This document shows, in pieces, positions 25,541 through 36,726 of a DNA stretch of 64,000 bases. Origin of the DNA: Cryptomeria japonica (Eukaryota; Streptophyta; Pinopsida; Cupressales; Cupressaceae). The position numbers and the translations under genes were made by a program. The stretch is taken from positions 139,568,897 through 139,632,896 of the forward strand of contig NC_081407.1 in NCBI RefSeq assembly GCF_030272615.1, read 5' to 3'. Below the pieces are notes generated by a model, which did no database searches, was not told where the DNA came from, and was given only the letters and a program-made list of their open reading frames with translations. Within the stretch, counting starts at the first letter, position 1. Each line of letters begins with the position of its first letter.

Positions 25541-25689
25541 ATTGGAAGATCTTTTAAAACATGGCTTATTCATTCTTCCCTTTGCCAAAGCCGAACTTGA
25601 GGATGCCCATAATGAATTTAGGTGTTTGCTTAGGCATTTAGAGGAGTCCTTGAAACAACAATAAGTCTGATTCTGGTGCATATACCCCA

Positions 25690-25716
25690 GAGCTCTCTCT
25701 CTATCTCTCTCTCATG
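25690..25716 (+). repeat. CT-rich microsatellite
   Basis: A run of CT dinucleotides with one A interruption (GCTCTCTCTCTATCTCTCTC). Confidence 0.8.
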
Positions 25717-25884
25717 GCTAGCAAGACAAAAAGAGGAAGGTAGTCCCTATCGAAGACGGGAGAGGTGTGCATAGCACAACAGTACGAACGAACCCAAAGC
25801 GAACCCGAACGCACCCCAAAAAGAAATTGAACGAATTTGCCAACCCGAATCTCAAACTAGAATCCGAATCTAAACTGGGACCGG

Positions 25885-26020
25885 CAACTTAGATAGGAAC
25901 TATAATTCATTTGTTCCACTAATAGATTATAACGTCACATGCTACAAATACAACAAATATGGGCATAAAGCAAAATTTTGCAGATGTTGTCTTATAGAAC
26001 CTAAACAAAGCAAAGTGAAA
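25885..26020 (+). pseudogene. Copia pol fragment with decayed zinc finger
   Basis: The translation YNSFVPLIDYNVTCYKYNKY continues with GHKAKFC. It parallels the second extra finger of the 6230 element ([20 protein letters not shown] near 9480-9540). The second zinc-binding Cys is Tyr here. Stops follow after about 26090. It is a short orphan remnant of a related copia family. Confidence 0.6.
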
Positions 26021-26947
26021 GTAATCTCTATCGCCTCTAGATTAAGCTTGCAAATAACTTATGTATTTCTTGTTTTTCAGGATCATAGTTTTCTATAGAT
26101 GCAGGAGTAAATTCCTCCTTGGATGGAAAATGGGAAAGAAGCCGCTTCAATAAGACTGACATCTCAAAGCCTCTTTGCCATTTATATCCATTTTCTATTT
26201 ATGTCTCCAAGTTTAACTCTTCAACATTCACATGGCACAAATTGATTTCTCTTATTTTGAGAAATCCATTGACTAAATCTGATTAAACATTCCTTAACTA
26301 GCAGTGATAGTGCACATTCAAAACCTAAGGTTTAATGGCAAGCTGCTGTTTTTGTCATTTATTAAAAAGAATGTTAAACAAAAACCTATGATAACAGCAA
26401 TCAAAACCCTTGAAAACCAGTCATAATAACAAAGACAAATATTTCTTGAAAAGCAAATATGACTACTGTTACACTGCTGATATCCATTCATAAACCTGCT
26501 TAAATGATAATTGATCCTCATGCAATTTTGGAGTGTCATAACACTCGAGCATTCGGATGAAGACAAGAACTAAAAAACAAATCACAAAAACATAAAGTGC
26601 TTCATCAATTCTACCCTATAGGAAATGTGAAAATTTGATTGAAATCGGATATCGTCCCAAACTTTGGAAGAATGGAACAATACGAAGAAAGAATGGCAAA
26701 TGATGGTCTATTTATGAACCAAACAAGATGTTTTCTGCCTTCCTTGTCCTTGGAATCATGCCTATAAATAGGTCACCTGTTTCTAACATTTCGTTTTTGT
26801 TAAAAATCTAAGTACCTTCTTCAAAAAGTGCACTTAAAAAAAATTAGCATTCAGAAGGGGCCACGATAAACTATACATGAGTGCAAACTTGGAAAACAAA
26901 CTATTCATCTCAGCCTTCAAGTAATTACAGCTATACACATGATAACA
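26021..26947. other. Intergenic DNA, no gene recognised
   Basis: Short ORFs only, none with recognisable domains. Confidence 0.4.
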
Positions 26948-27032
26948 ACAATTCGTTTCTCCTCTATTGATTAAAAAAAACCAATTCGTTTCTCCTCTAT
27001 TGATCAAAAAAAACCAATTCGTTTCTCCTCTT
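26948..27032 (-). repeat. Three-copy 33 bp tandem repeat
   Basis: CAATTCGTTTCTCCTCT..GAT.AAAAAAAAC is repeated at about 26951, 26984 and 27017. The 33 bp period corresponds to an 11-residue repeat (RGETNWFFLIN) in a minus-strand ORF of 68 codons. The ORF is probably incidental. Confidence 0.85.
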
Positions 27033-28158
27033 ATGAGCACACACTACAATATATACCGGCAGATTTTCACTTGCAAACTTTGACTTTATGTAATGTCTTT
27101 CCATCAAATCAGCACACTGCTTTCCAAACACAAGCAACTCTTTTGCCTTCAATAGTACACACACCATACACATGCCATGCAAATCTATCACTTTTCAGTT
27201 CTATGGTGTTTGTCTATTAGGCGCACACAGGTATGCAGAGATGCAATTTTCACTTTGAGACTTCATGTTAGCATTCACATTGGTGTGTGTCCTTTGACTA
27301 GGCAACAAATTTCCAGCCACTTCTACATCATTGGAACTCCAACCTTCACCTCACTGGACACAATGGAAAGCTATTTTTGTTATCCCTTAAAAAGACATGA
27401 ATTAGAAATAACAAAAACATAATAGAGGACTATACGTTTGAAAAATGAGTTGTGGCTGACGAAATAATAAGGATTAAGCTTGAAATGTGGAATGATATGA
27501 AAAAAAATCTTATGGGAACAATACTACCCAATAGCACAGTATATTTTGATGGAAAGCATAAAAAGTGCAAAAAACACAGAAATATAAAATAAATAGAATT
27601 AAAAAAATAATATCATCAAATACATTTTTGTTATGTAAGGATCTCTCACAAACTAGAAATTTGTGAGGAAAAAAATGTAACGGGGATAGCAGAAACCAGT
27701 TTCGGACCAAGCAATTAAACTTACTCAAAAAGCTAATAATTATAATAGTTTTCTGCAAAAATGATACCATAAAAAGTGTACAGCATTTTACTTGAGATAT
27801 TTTAAAGCCCCATTTTCTTCCAGCATCAATCAAACCTAAAGAAAGAGCATTTATTGATGAAGTCGTCAAGCTACAACTGTCTTTCTTTGGTAGCTTGTTT
27901 TCTAAAGAGATTTTTAAAAAGAGCACAGGTCTTGAGTTATATGCTCAGGAAAAGTAAAGCTATGATATTGCTTTCACGAAAACCTTTTATCAGAACATTG
28001 TACATGTTATTTTTTCAAAGACATTCATGAGCAGATCACTGACTGATGACAATACCAATTACAAGGATGGTAATGCACATTTCTAATCATCGCAAGCTGA
28101 CAAGATTAGAACAAGTATACCAAGATATAAAAATCAGGCACAAGGGAAGACTTCATAC
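27033..28158. other. Probable intron or 3' flank of the PDS5 fragment
   Basis: It lies immediately downstream (minus strand) of the 5' splice site at 28158. It is T-rich on the minus strand, as plant introns are. I could not find the next PDS5 exon. A 138-codon minus ORF at 27926-27510 has no known domain. Confidence 0.35.
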
Positions 28159-28340
28159 CTGGCAATGGAAAAGAACATGTTAAACATTTTCAAGATTAGC
28201 TCATCACACTGAAGGTCCAACATCAGAACACATGATCTAACTTTTGCAACAGTTTCTAGAATTGCAACAATCCTTGAAAATGAAATATTGTTAATGTTGT
28301 GTAATTCATGAAAAATGGCAACCATCTGCTGAAATATCTC
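28159..28340 (-). CDS. PDS5: PDS5 sister-chromatid cohesion protein, internal exon
   Basis: The exon starts after a TTTCCCTATGCAG acceptor (28341) and ends before a GTATGAAG donor (28158). It has 182 bases, no stop, and ends in phase 2. The product reads EIFQQMVAIFHELHN.., then RIVAILETVAKVRSCVLMLD and LQCDELILKMFNMFFSIAR. This matches the N-terminal HEAT-repeat region of plant PDS5, where 'ILETVA..RSCVVMLDLECDDL' is typical. PDS5 binds cohesin in the nucleus and regulates sister-chromatid cohesion. It joins in frame to the exon at 28473-28676 across a 132-base intron. Intact splice sites argue against a processed pseudogene. The rest of the gene is not visible, so a captured fragment or a gene with very long introns are both possible. 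Confidence 0.85.
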
Positions 28341-28472
28341 CTGCATAGGGAAAGAGTGAATAAGAAAACAAAAACAGAAATATCATGGCAGCAGAGAAAT
28401 CATCCTTTAAGAGATTGAAACATATTACCCCATTAAAAATTGAGTGCGCTTGACAAAGGAATTGAAGATTAC

Positions 28473-28676
28473 CCTTAGAACATCATCACTGTATGGTGTA
28501 TCCGGTGCTGTAATTCTCATTATCTCACTGATACAAGCAACTACTAGAAGCCTGACATCCCTATCATCACGTTGAAAAATATCTGGCCTAATTAATGCAT
28601 GGCCTAATGTTTTTATTGTTGTTAAAACAGCAGCGGAAGGTGACTGCTCAACCTTAAACAAACATCCTGCAGCTTC
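28473..28676 (-). CDS. PDS5: PDS5 sister-chromatid cohesion protein, internal exon
   Basis: An acceptor (GAATTCCAG, ending at 28677) and a donor (AGG|GTAATC at 28473/28472) bound a 204-base exon that is open throughout and in phase 0. The product reads EAAGCLFKVEQSPSAAVLTT, then DIFQRDDRDVRLLVVACISE and IMRITAPDTPYSDDVLR. Plant PDS5 proteins carry 'EQSP', 'KDVKLLVA.CI.EI.RITAPEAPYSDD' at about residues 30-100. Reading past the donor gives a false extension ending in the intron. The first exon of the gene should lie at higher coordinates on the minus strand but I do not recognise it. Confidence 0.87.
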
Positions 28677-28789
28677 CTGGAATTCACAAAATGTATTTTT
28701 TATTGTTGAAACTCAATAAATTTTATGAAAAGTCAACCCATGCAAAACTTGAAGATAAATAACTTAATGAATTTTATAAAAAAACATAA

Positions 28790-29170
28790 CTAGAAAATCC
28801 ATTGCAAGAAAGAATCTGATGCACAAGCGACACGAGGAAAAGAATAGACAATTCATTTCTTGAGACCCAACTAGAAACCAAGAATAGTGAGGAATGCGAG
28901 CATATAAAATACATATACAACAGAAGAGTTGATCAAGAAAAAGGTCTCAGGCTAGTCAGATGAAAATTTTGAACTAAACCAAAGAGAATGGATTTGAAAC
29001 CCTGATTTCTGAGCATGTGGAGAAATTTGGGAACGCTGGGTAGGGAGAAGATTTAATTTGGCATATTTAACATCCCTTGTAGGAGCACGAAAGGGGATTG
29101 ATTTCTATTTATCTTGGATGTTTTTCACATTATGTACTGCAAGTGTTTAGACCTCATTGCCAAGATCAGA
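28790..29170 (+). repeat. Dispersed ~370 bp repeat, copy 1
   Basis: It aligns with 44610-45000 in the same order: AGATGCACAA-like, CCAACTAGA.ACCAA.AATAGT, CCAAAGAGAATGGATTTGAAA (identical 20-base core), TGTAGGAGCAC.AAAG, TTCACATT.TGTACT. The family is unknown and no terminal repeats are clear. Confidence 0.7.
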
Positions 29171-29207
29171 AATAAACAAAACCTTGATAATCCACCAAAA
29201 CATGATG

Positions 29208-29215
29208 TGTATATA
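29208..29215. other. hAT target-site duplication, left (TGTATATA)
   Basis: This pairs with TGTATGTA at 35634-35641 (7 of 8 match). Eight bases is the hAT-type duplication length. Confidence 0.6.
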
Positions 29216-29750
29216 CTAAGTTACCAGTTTGGGAACGAGTGCAGGTACAGATATCGAAACTCAGTACTGTGATATTGCAAATTATTTTCCTCGGGTACCG
29301 GTACATATATCAACATTTGGTTCAATTTCATTTCAACCATAAGCAATTAGAGTGCCAGTCCCACTAGCGTCATGTACAAAAGCTACCCAATCTATAGAGA
29401 CTTCAGCAAACTATGCAACTGTAGCATCTAAATCGACATACTCAAGGTTTAGATCCCAACTCTTTCACATTCTCATTGTATTTAGGTGTCTTAGGTGACA
29501 AGAGACAAAGGTTGCAGTGTATGTAGACCAAATCCTCTACTTTTTTTTGCATCCAAATGGTTGTTCTTAACCGAGTGGATGAAAGAGTATGTACTCCATT
29601 TCTACTCAATTGAAAAAGAACTTGAAACCTATTGAGCTTGCAAACAACAATTAGTATTTAATTTTATAAGTTCAAAACATGAATTATACTATTATATCAT
29701 TATAATATATATTATATAGCATAAAAGCATTGAATAGAAAATGAGAAAAA

Positions 29751-30519
29751 TACTTGGTAGAGAATTTTAATTGCAAGACGCTTCAAGTAAATGGAGCATT
29801 GACCATGTAGATACGACTAATCATGAGCACCTTTTCTATATTTGTCTCGAAAAGCGAAAACATGTTTGAAGATTGAAGTGGCCAAACTCGCCAAAGACAA
29901 TACTTTGGATATATTCATCTAGAAATAATAAAATATCCTTCTAAATGCATCCTTGCAGCCAACAACAGCCTCCTCATTCTATATGGTGGCACCCTCCTCG
30001 GCAATCAAAGTATCTCTTATCTATAATACTTTGGTGACAAAGTAAATGCTAAGAGATATAAGAGTGTGGTCATCTCATTCCAACAATCAACAATAATCTT
30101 TAGTACACTTTTGGAAAATGAGAAAAATAAAAAACTAAAAAAGGATACATACTTGGTAGAGAATTTTAATTGCAAGACGCTGCAAGTAAATGGAGCATTG
30201 ACCATGTAGATACGACTAATCATGAGCACCTTTCCTATATTTGTCTCGAAAAGCGAAAACATGTTTGAAGATTGAAGTCGCCAAACTCGCCAAAGACAAT
30301 ACTTTGGATATATTCATCTAGAAATAATAAAATATCCTTCTAAATGCATCCTTGTAGCCAACAACAGCCTCCTCATTCTATATGGTGGCACCCTCCTCAG
30401 CAATGAAAGTATCTCTTATCTATAATACTTTGGTGACAAAGTAAATGCTAAGAGATATAAGAGTGTGGTCATCTCATTCCAGCAATCAACAATAATCTTT
30501 AGTACACTTTTGGAAAATG
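29751..30519 (-). repeat. Tandem duplication of ~370 bp inside the hAT transposase
   Basis: 29751-30120 and 30150-30519 are nearly identical, from TACTTGGTAGAGAATTTTAA to TTTTGGAAAATG, with only a few substitutions. The period is 399 including a 29-base spacer. The duplicated unit carries part of a transposase exon (minus strand phrase SVLKIIVDCWNEMTTLLYLL occurs twice) and its flanking intron. Low divergence implies the duplication is younger than the decay of the transposase. Confidence 0.93.
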
Positions 30520-32373
30520 TTTCTATTGGGTCATGTTCCTTGGCTTCTATTATTATTCTTATTTTCTCCATTATTATTATTCTTATTTTCTCCATCATGA
30601 AGTCCATGCCATCATAAATTTCGCCCAAACACGAGCAATCCGTATCAACACACCTAATCATGTTGATGATGCACTCAATGAAATTCAAAACATATTCCAC
30701 ATGAGCCCACCACTCATCATCTAGGATCAATGCTTTAACTTTTTGGGCTCTTTTTGTGCTTGACTGCCTCCATGCACTCCACACTCCACAAGTTGTTGAT
30801 GACAATAGAAGTCAAGGCCTCTCGCACCTTCACAAGTCGTCTTAAGATGATTGCGTGAGATGCAAATCGAGTTTTGGCAACCTAATACTGTATTAAAAAT
30901 ACATGTCACATATCAACAATAAAAGATTAATATTAAAAGGGTTGGGGGCTTGGCTTGATTGGAGAGAGCCACCTATGGTAAAACATGAGGTCACAATGCC
31001 CAATCTTCCCTCATCCCAAGTGGTACAAAACGACATGTCAAACCAACATCATCAATCACATTAAAAAGTTTACCAGGTGTACTACAATTTATAGACGAGG
31101 GTTGCTTGACTCTTGCAGTCTAAAAGAAATTATATTAAAAAATAAAATTTAAATTACCTTCAACAACTCCAACTTGGAGAAGATCTTGAAGATGACTTGT
31201 GACATATGATGATTAGTCACAAACATTTCCATCTCCTCGCCCTCTATGTAGATTTGTTTGACCCAGCCAATTTGTGTGTCAATATTTTACAATATCAAAT
31301 TGAGTGAGTGGATTGAAAATGTTGTCCAAAAAATGTGAGTATGTGTACCCTCCACTATAGACCCAAATGCCCTACAATTTTTAGAATTGTTTGTTGTGAC
31401 TTGGACAACATTTTCATACCCACTATTTCCATGGATTCTATGAGGATATTCGCAATGAAACTTGCATCTTTTACTTACAACTCACAAGTCCTTGCTTTCA
31501 ACCACCGCCCATTTAGGGGAAACCACTATAACATTGATTAATGGTCTATTTTTGCAACCTTTCCATCCATTAGAAATGATGGACACACACATTCCAAGCC
31601 ATGTATCCTTGATTACTCTCAATTATACCTCCACTGAATCTTCTCCTTTGCCAATAAAGTGGTTCACAACCTTTCATACCAAGGATTAACATAATCAAGA
31701 GGTGTATTCAAAAGTGTTGTCACCATATCCCACCAATAAGGTGATCTAACAAGGTTAAAAGGAAGCCATTTCCATATATGCAACGAGAAATTCTCTAATC
31801 TGCAATCTTCCTCACTTCATTTTTGAAAGCATTCTCCAATGGCCTCTTTTCAACAAAACTGAAACATTCTCTTCCTTAGAAGATGGTGGCATTGGCATGA
31901 AAGGCTTTGGGCCAGCTGGTTGTTATAAGCCACTAGTAGGTCTATGCAAACTTCTCTTGGCAATAGGATGTGCAAGAACTTGCAATGTCGCCATCCTCTT
32001 GTTCTTTAATATAAGTCAATATTTGATGCTTTGAAACCTTTTTTATCTAGCATAGGACAAACTTTTCTTCCGTATTAAGAAATAGCATAGAAGTGAGATT
32101 TCACTCAAAAGGATGAGCTCTTATACTCCTTTTCACATTGGCACAATGCCAAAGATAAACCCCACCACCAAGAAGTTGTTGAATCATTGTTGTATCATGT
32201 ATGTCCCAAAGAGGTGACAATGCATCAAATTTTAAAGAACTCTCTACATTTCTAGCAACTGAAATAGAATTTTTAGCCATTCTATAAGAACCTAAAATTA
32301 AAACAAAAATATTACGAATTAACACTACAACTAAAGAAATTTCATTTATTAAAAATCCAGTATTGTAACCCAT
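30416..32373 (-). pseudogene. hAT transposase remnant (BED finger, DUF659)
   Basis: Fragments on the minus strand: 32373-32101 includes SPLWDIHDTT.. and GGGVYLWHCANVKRSI, matching the BED zinc-finger start of the transposase at 40849. Near 31590-31500 the phrase SIISNGWKGCKNRPLINVIV is the DUF659 catalytic block. 30805-30416 contains DCSCLGEIYDGMDFMMEKI and WNEMTTLLYLLAFTLSPKYY, matching 42290-42480 in the intact copy. Stops and frame changes separate the blocks. A 12-codon repeat (IRIIIMEKIRIII) marks a small internal duplication near 30550-30590. Confidence 0.85.
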
Positions 32374-32501
32374 TATGCATAAAAAGTTAAAAAAAATTGA
32401 AAACTTATCAAAAAAATAATTTAAAAAAAGATTTGAAATTTTTTTTAAAACTTAAAAAATCTTCAAAAAATTTACTGAAAATTTGAAGAAAAATTAGATA
32501 T

Positions 32502-32798
32502 TGAAAAATAAATTGAATGAGTGATTCAATAATTAGATAATTACATTGAACGATATACACACTTAATATAGAGGTTACAGGACAATGTTCTATAAATAGA
32601 ACTAGTCGTTAAAGTGAAAACAAATAAGCTTAAAAGCTTAAAAAGCTAAATATAGCTTAAAAGGCTAAAAAATAAAAAGCTAACTTAACAAGCTAAATAA
32701 GTCGACTAAAAAGCTAAATAGCTAAATAAGTCGACAACTAAGATGACTGCTAAAAATAGAAGATGACCATTATAGAAGATATTAATATTATTTTAACA
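32502..32798 (-). repeat. 3' LTR of the gag-only element
   Basis: 297 bp with TG...CA ends. It contains many AAGCTAAA words (AAAAGCTTAAAAAGCTAAAT). It carries about 47 extra bases relative to the other LTR, mainly in this AAGCTAAA tract. Confidence 0.88.
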
Positions 32799-33429
32799 CC
32801 CTCCCTAATGGTCATCGTACTCAATACCCTATAGAAGACACTGCAGGACTTATGATCACAAATGCAAAGACCATCTGCCACTACGGAGACCCTCCCAGGA
32901 TCTGCAGAATGTAAATGACAAAGAGTACCAAAAGCCATCCAATCTAATCTAGTCTTCACACGCGAATAAGAGATCTGGCACACGTGAATTACTGAAACCT
33001 GAAACCATGATTTTGAGGAAAAAATCAGCAAACCCTTTTGCAAAAGAGTACTGAGCACCATTTGCTCCAGCAACTCCTAAACAGACTGCAAGATACCACA
33101 GTTGCAGATGTTCGCCCTGACAATGCGACCCAAAACTGACTGCAACAAAGCACAATTTTTGCGGATAAAAATCGATTAAAACCAAAGAACTTTGCAAATC
33201 ACAAATCCCACGCGAACTTCGCGTATTACAGATGATTTTTGAGGAAAAAATCGCAAAAACCAACAAACAATTTTTGAAGAAAAAATCGTGAAAACCTAGA
33301 AATCCCACGCAAGCTTTGCAAATGACAGATAATAATTTTTAAGGAAAAAATTCTAAACCCTGCGAACAATTTTTGAGGAAAAAAATGTGAAAACCAACCA
33401 AACACGAAATTTGCCTATCACAAAGCATA

Positions 33430-34300
33430 GAAGGCTAACTCCCCTCCAGATTGCTCTGCAACATGAGCCTGCTCCTGTTCCTGAGACCCTCCCAGCCTAG
33501 ATTGCACGGATGCCAACAATTTCCTGCAATCTTTCATATGGCCAAACTGGTGACAATAGTTACACTGTACACTTTTCTTCTTTGAAGACTGCGAATATTG
33601 ACCTTGCCCCTTCTGCTAGAAGGACTGAACTTTACCATTGTTCTTATCCAAAACTGTAGCTATGAAGGCCTGTGAAGGCCTGTTCAGTGGATGAACTAGC
33701 GTTGCTTCCAAACTGTTGCTTCCATCGATCCAGCTGTAGAAGCTTGTTGCAGAGATCAAGAAACTTCAAATCAACACTAGTAGATGAGATATTGAGAGTA
33801 TCAATGAAATGCTCGTACGATCTGGGAAGGATTTTCAATGTGATCACTACCATATCCTCTTCCACCATGGTTCGGCCTATAGCTTCCAACTAGTCACAGA
33901 TCTCCTTGATCTTCGCGAGATGTGCTTGGATAGAAGACTTCTCATCCATCATGATAGAAAATAGCATATTCTTCAAAAAGAAAGCTCGGCTTTTGTCGAA
34001 CGTTTCATGAAGATCCTTCAAAAGATCCCAGATCTCTTTAGTTGTTTTGCCTAAAAGCACCTGAGGGAGTTGATCTTCTGTGACTGAAAGTTTGATAAGC
34101 ATGACAGCCTCTCGATTCCTCATATCATGTTTGTCTTGATCTTCACCTGCTGCTGTAGGACGAGGAACCTTGCCAAGAACAATCTAATCAAGGCAACGAT
34201 ATTCAAGTATCGATAACATGCATTGTTTCCAGGTGTTGTAGTTGAGGCCACTGAACTTCTGACTGTGTTCCAACATGTTGTTGGTCAAAGATGCCATCAT
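33430..34300 (-). pseudogene. gag: Copia-type gag of the gag-only element
   Basis: The start is the ATG at 34300 (MMASLTNNMLEH). One frame runs through 34186 (TAG at 34184-34186) and 33892 (TAG at 33890-33892) to a TAA at 33644. UBN2-type gag motifs are visible (TTKEIWDLLKDLHETFDKS, LPRSYEHFIDTL). A 10-base duplication (AGGCCTTCAC/AGGCCTTCAT near 33670) shifts the frame before a zinc knuckle CNYCHQFGHMKDC (33520-33560), which is one residue shorter than the usual CX2CX4HX4C. Gag would form the particle that packages element RNA. Confidence 0.85.
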
Positions 34301-34945
34301 GGAAATCGAGGTTGAATGAGGTCAACCGAGTGAAAGCAAGAGACAGAAGAATCTAATTTTTTTTTAAATTAGAATAGAAGCAGCTACTGAAAACTGAAAC
34401 CTTGGAGAAGAATTCTGGTACAAATTCCAAGGCACAAATTTTAAAATTTTCTGCAAACTTCCCGACGTCCACAGAATTAGCAGAAATCGCAAACTGTTTT
34501 TAAAGTCCAAGGCAAATTCGCTGGCAAAAAATTTGAGGCACGGAAAACAAGGCACCCAAAAAAATATGAGACCAATCCAAAAAATCTCTCGAAAAACCCA
34601 CCAAGAATCTAAAATCAGAATGCAGATCCGACGGCTCAAAAATTGAGGCACAGAAAATGATGCATCCAGAAAAATATGACGACGACCCATTTGAGGTCTC
34701 AAAAAACCCACCAAGAATCTGTAACCAAAATAAAATTTAGAATTCGAATTGAAGGGTCAAAACCCTAGTCGAAAATTGCAAAAACCCAAGGAAAATTTTC
34801 AACCTGCAAAAAAAAAAAAAAAAATCTGCCCAGGAAGAGAAAAAGAACCTGCTCTTTTTTTTTAAAAAAAAACAATTTTAAAAAAATCTCTTCAATAAAA
34901 ACTTCGAAAAATTTTAATAACAAAAACTTTCAAAATTTTTAATTT

Positions 34946-34961
34946 CCATGCTCTAATACCG
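34946..34961 (-). other. Primer binding site of the gag-only element
   Basis: The minus strand reads CGGTATTAGAGCATGG directly after the LTR end. GGTATTAGAGC differs by one base from the initiator-Met PBS (GGTATCAGAGC). Confidence 0.8.
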
Positions 34962-35211
34962 TGAAAAATAAATTTAATGAACGATTCAATAATTGAATAA
35001 TTACATTGAACGATATACACACATATATATAGAGGTTACAAGACGATGTTCTATTAAAAGAACTAGTCGTTAAAGTGAAATCAAATAAGCTAAAAAGCTT
35101 AAAAAGCTAAATAATAAAAAGCTAACTTAACAAGCTAAATAAGTCAACAACTAAGATAACTGATAAAAATAGAAGATGACCATTATTGAAGATATTAATA
35201 TTATTTTAACA
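34962..35211 (-). repeat. 5' LTR of the gag-only element
   Basis: 250 bp, clearly the partner of 32502-32798. It shares TTACATTGAACGATATACACAC and ends in ATTATTTTAACA. Confidence 0.88.
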
Positions 35212-35641
35212 AATATTTACTCACCTTTGATGGTTAAATCTTCTTTGTGCAGTTATTTCTAACTTGTTGGTGTAGATCTTACTCCCCCATAGCCCTCGCC
35301 TTCGAAAAAAATGAACCTTCAAAACCCAACAATGGCAACTTGGAGGGACAAAATGCAATTCTTGGTGTTTTGTGTTTGTCAAATGAGTTGCAAACAAACA
35401 AAAACCCTCAATTTAGGGCAAACGAAGTCATTCGTAGCCCTTTTATTAAAAAAAATAATATTTTTAAAGTTAAATTTTTTGTTGACCCCATCAGCCGTGG
35501 ATATGTCGGAGTCTAGTCGAGTACTACTCGGTCGGTATCCTAGGAATACACAAGGTTGTACCCACACTTCACTAGTACCAAGACCAGACCCACATGTGTA
35601 CCCGAGTCAAATATGAAGGACCCGATAACACAATGTATGTA

Positions 35642-36726
35642 TATGACATTACTAAAACGTATTCATTACTTCGAAAGTTGGGAACACAAAATTTAGTGCA
35701 TGCAACACTTTAAAAATATGAATCTAGAGAACTTATGAACCCATTGTTTCCCTAAGATTCTCAAATGGGGGGATAAGGGGATGTGTGGAAGGGTTTCCAA
35801 GGACAACAACAATTTTCCAAAATTTTGGGGATAGCGAGGTGATGGCAAGGGGACCACAAGAGATGGCACTCGAACTTCGCTCAAATTTAGTGAGCTGATT
35901 TTTTACTAAAACTGTGACTTGGCACATCGACTTAACAAATTAAAAATATGTGACATATATAGATTTAAAGGATTAAAACTTTATTATACACCCTTCAAAA
36001 AATGAACTAGAAATACATAATAAACTAGTCAAATAGAAGCTATCTTGATCACATATACAAGTATACATTGATTACATGAATATAAAAGCAGATTTTAGTT
36101 GAAAACAACATTTGTAAATATATATTGTCAAGTGTTTTAGGTGTACAAAACTTGTGAATTATGATATACATGGCATTAAAAACAGAAATAATAATATGAA
36201 GCCATGAGCTATGTTATAAAGGAGCTTGTATCATTTCACACAACATTGCTAATTCTATGTGGACTCATGCACCTATAACAAGGCTACTAATGCTAATATA
36301 GCCATAGGAGCATTACTTACGATAGGGATTGATTGAGGAAAACAAAAATATAAAATTCAATTCAATTACTTGGGATTTAAATGGAAAAAGGTCAAAAAAA
36401 TTTAAAAATGTTGCTTTTCCATGTAGCATGGTACAAAATGAGTTTTTTTCGTATCAAAACTAGAGCAAGGTTTTAGGGACAACACCCCCAACAAGGTCAA
36501 GATGTCATGTCCCTAGAGGGGATTTGAGGGTAGTGCCCCTAGCATTCTTCCTATCATAAAACAAGGTGGGATCAAGGGTTGAAACCCCCACCATCACGCC
36601 CAAATTAAAGCCTTTGATACCACACAAACCTTTGAGTTTCATTTCATTTTTTATGATTTTTTCACTTTGAATCAACCTTCAAGAATCCTCTAAACCCTTC
36701 AAAAATGTTTAAGTGTCATGCTTTTG
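35642..36726. other. Intergenic DNA, no gene recognised
   Basis: No coding domain seen. 36470-36600 holds phrases such as CAACACCCCCAACAAGG and GAAACCCCCACC that may be LTR-derived. Confidence 0.4.

Larger units (their letters stand above)
32502..35211 (-). mobile_element. Non-autonomous gag-only LTR retrotransposon (TR-GAG type)
   Basis: Direct repeats 32502-32798 (297 bp) and 34962-35211 (250 bp) both start TGAAAAATAAAT and end ATTATTTTAACA. On the minus strand the PBS-like GGTATTAGAGC adjoins the right LTR. An AGGGAGGG polypurine tract adjoins the left LTR. Five-base flanks GATAT/AATAT nearly match. The 2.1 kb interior encodes only a copia-type gag; no protease, integrase or RT is present. 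This fits the TR-GAG class of plant non-autonomous elements mobilised in trans. It inserted into the decayed hAT. Confidence 0.85.
29216..35633 (-). mobile_element. Decayed hAT transposon, interrupted by a gag-only LTR element
   Basis: The left end (CTAAGTTACCAGTTTGGG) aligns over about 60 bases with the reverse complement of the right end of the intact hAT at 43518. The right end (GGACCCGATAACACAA) resembles the reverse complement of the other terminus (CTAGCTTACCGGGTTC). Near-matching 8 bp duplications flank it. Coding remnants on the minus strand follow the order BED finger (32220-32110), DUF659 (31700-31350), then the region before the dimerisation domain (30805-30416). Removing the insertion at 32502-35211 leaves about 3.7 kb, close to the 3.3 kb of its relative. 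Confidence 0.7.

Noticed and set aside
27510-27926. 138-codon minus ORF beside the PDS5 exons
   Set aside because: No PDS5 or other domain; T-rich sequence consistent with an intron.
30945-31060. Possible second SINE (GGCTTGATTGGAGAG ... GAGGTCACAATGCCCAATC)
   Set aside because: B box is poor and no tail or duplication is visible. Similarity to the SINE at 43879 is limited to a few words.
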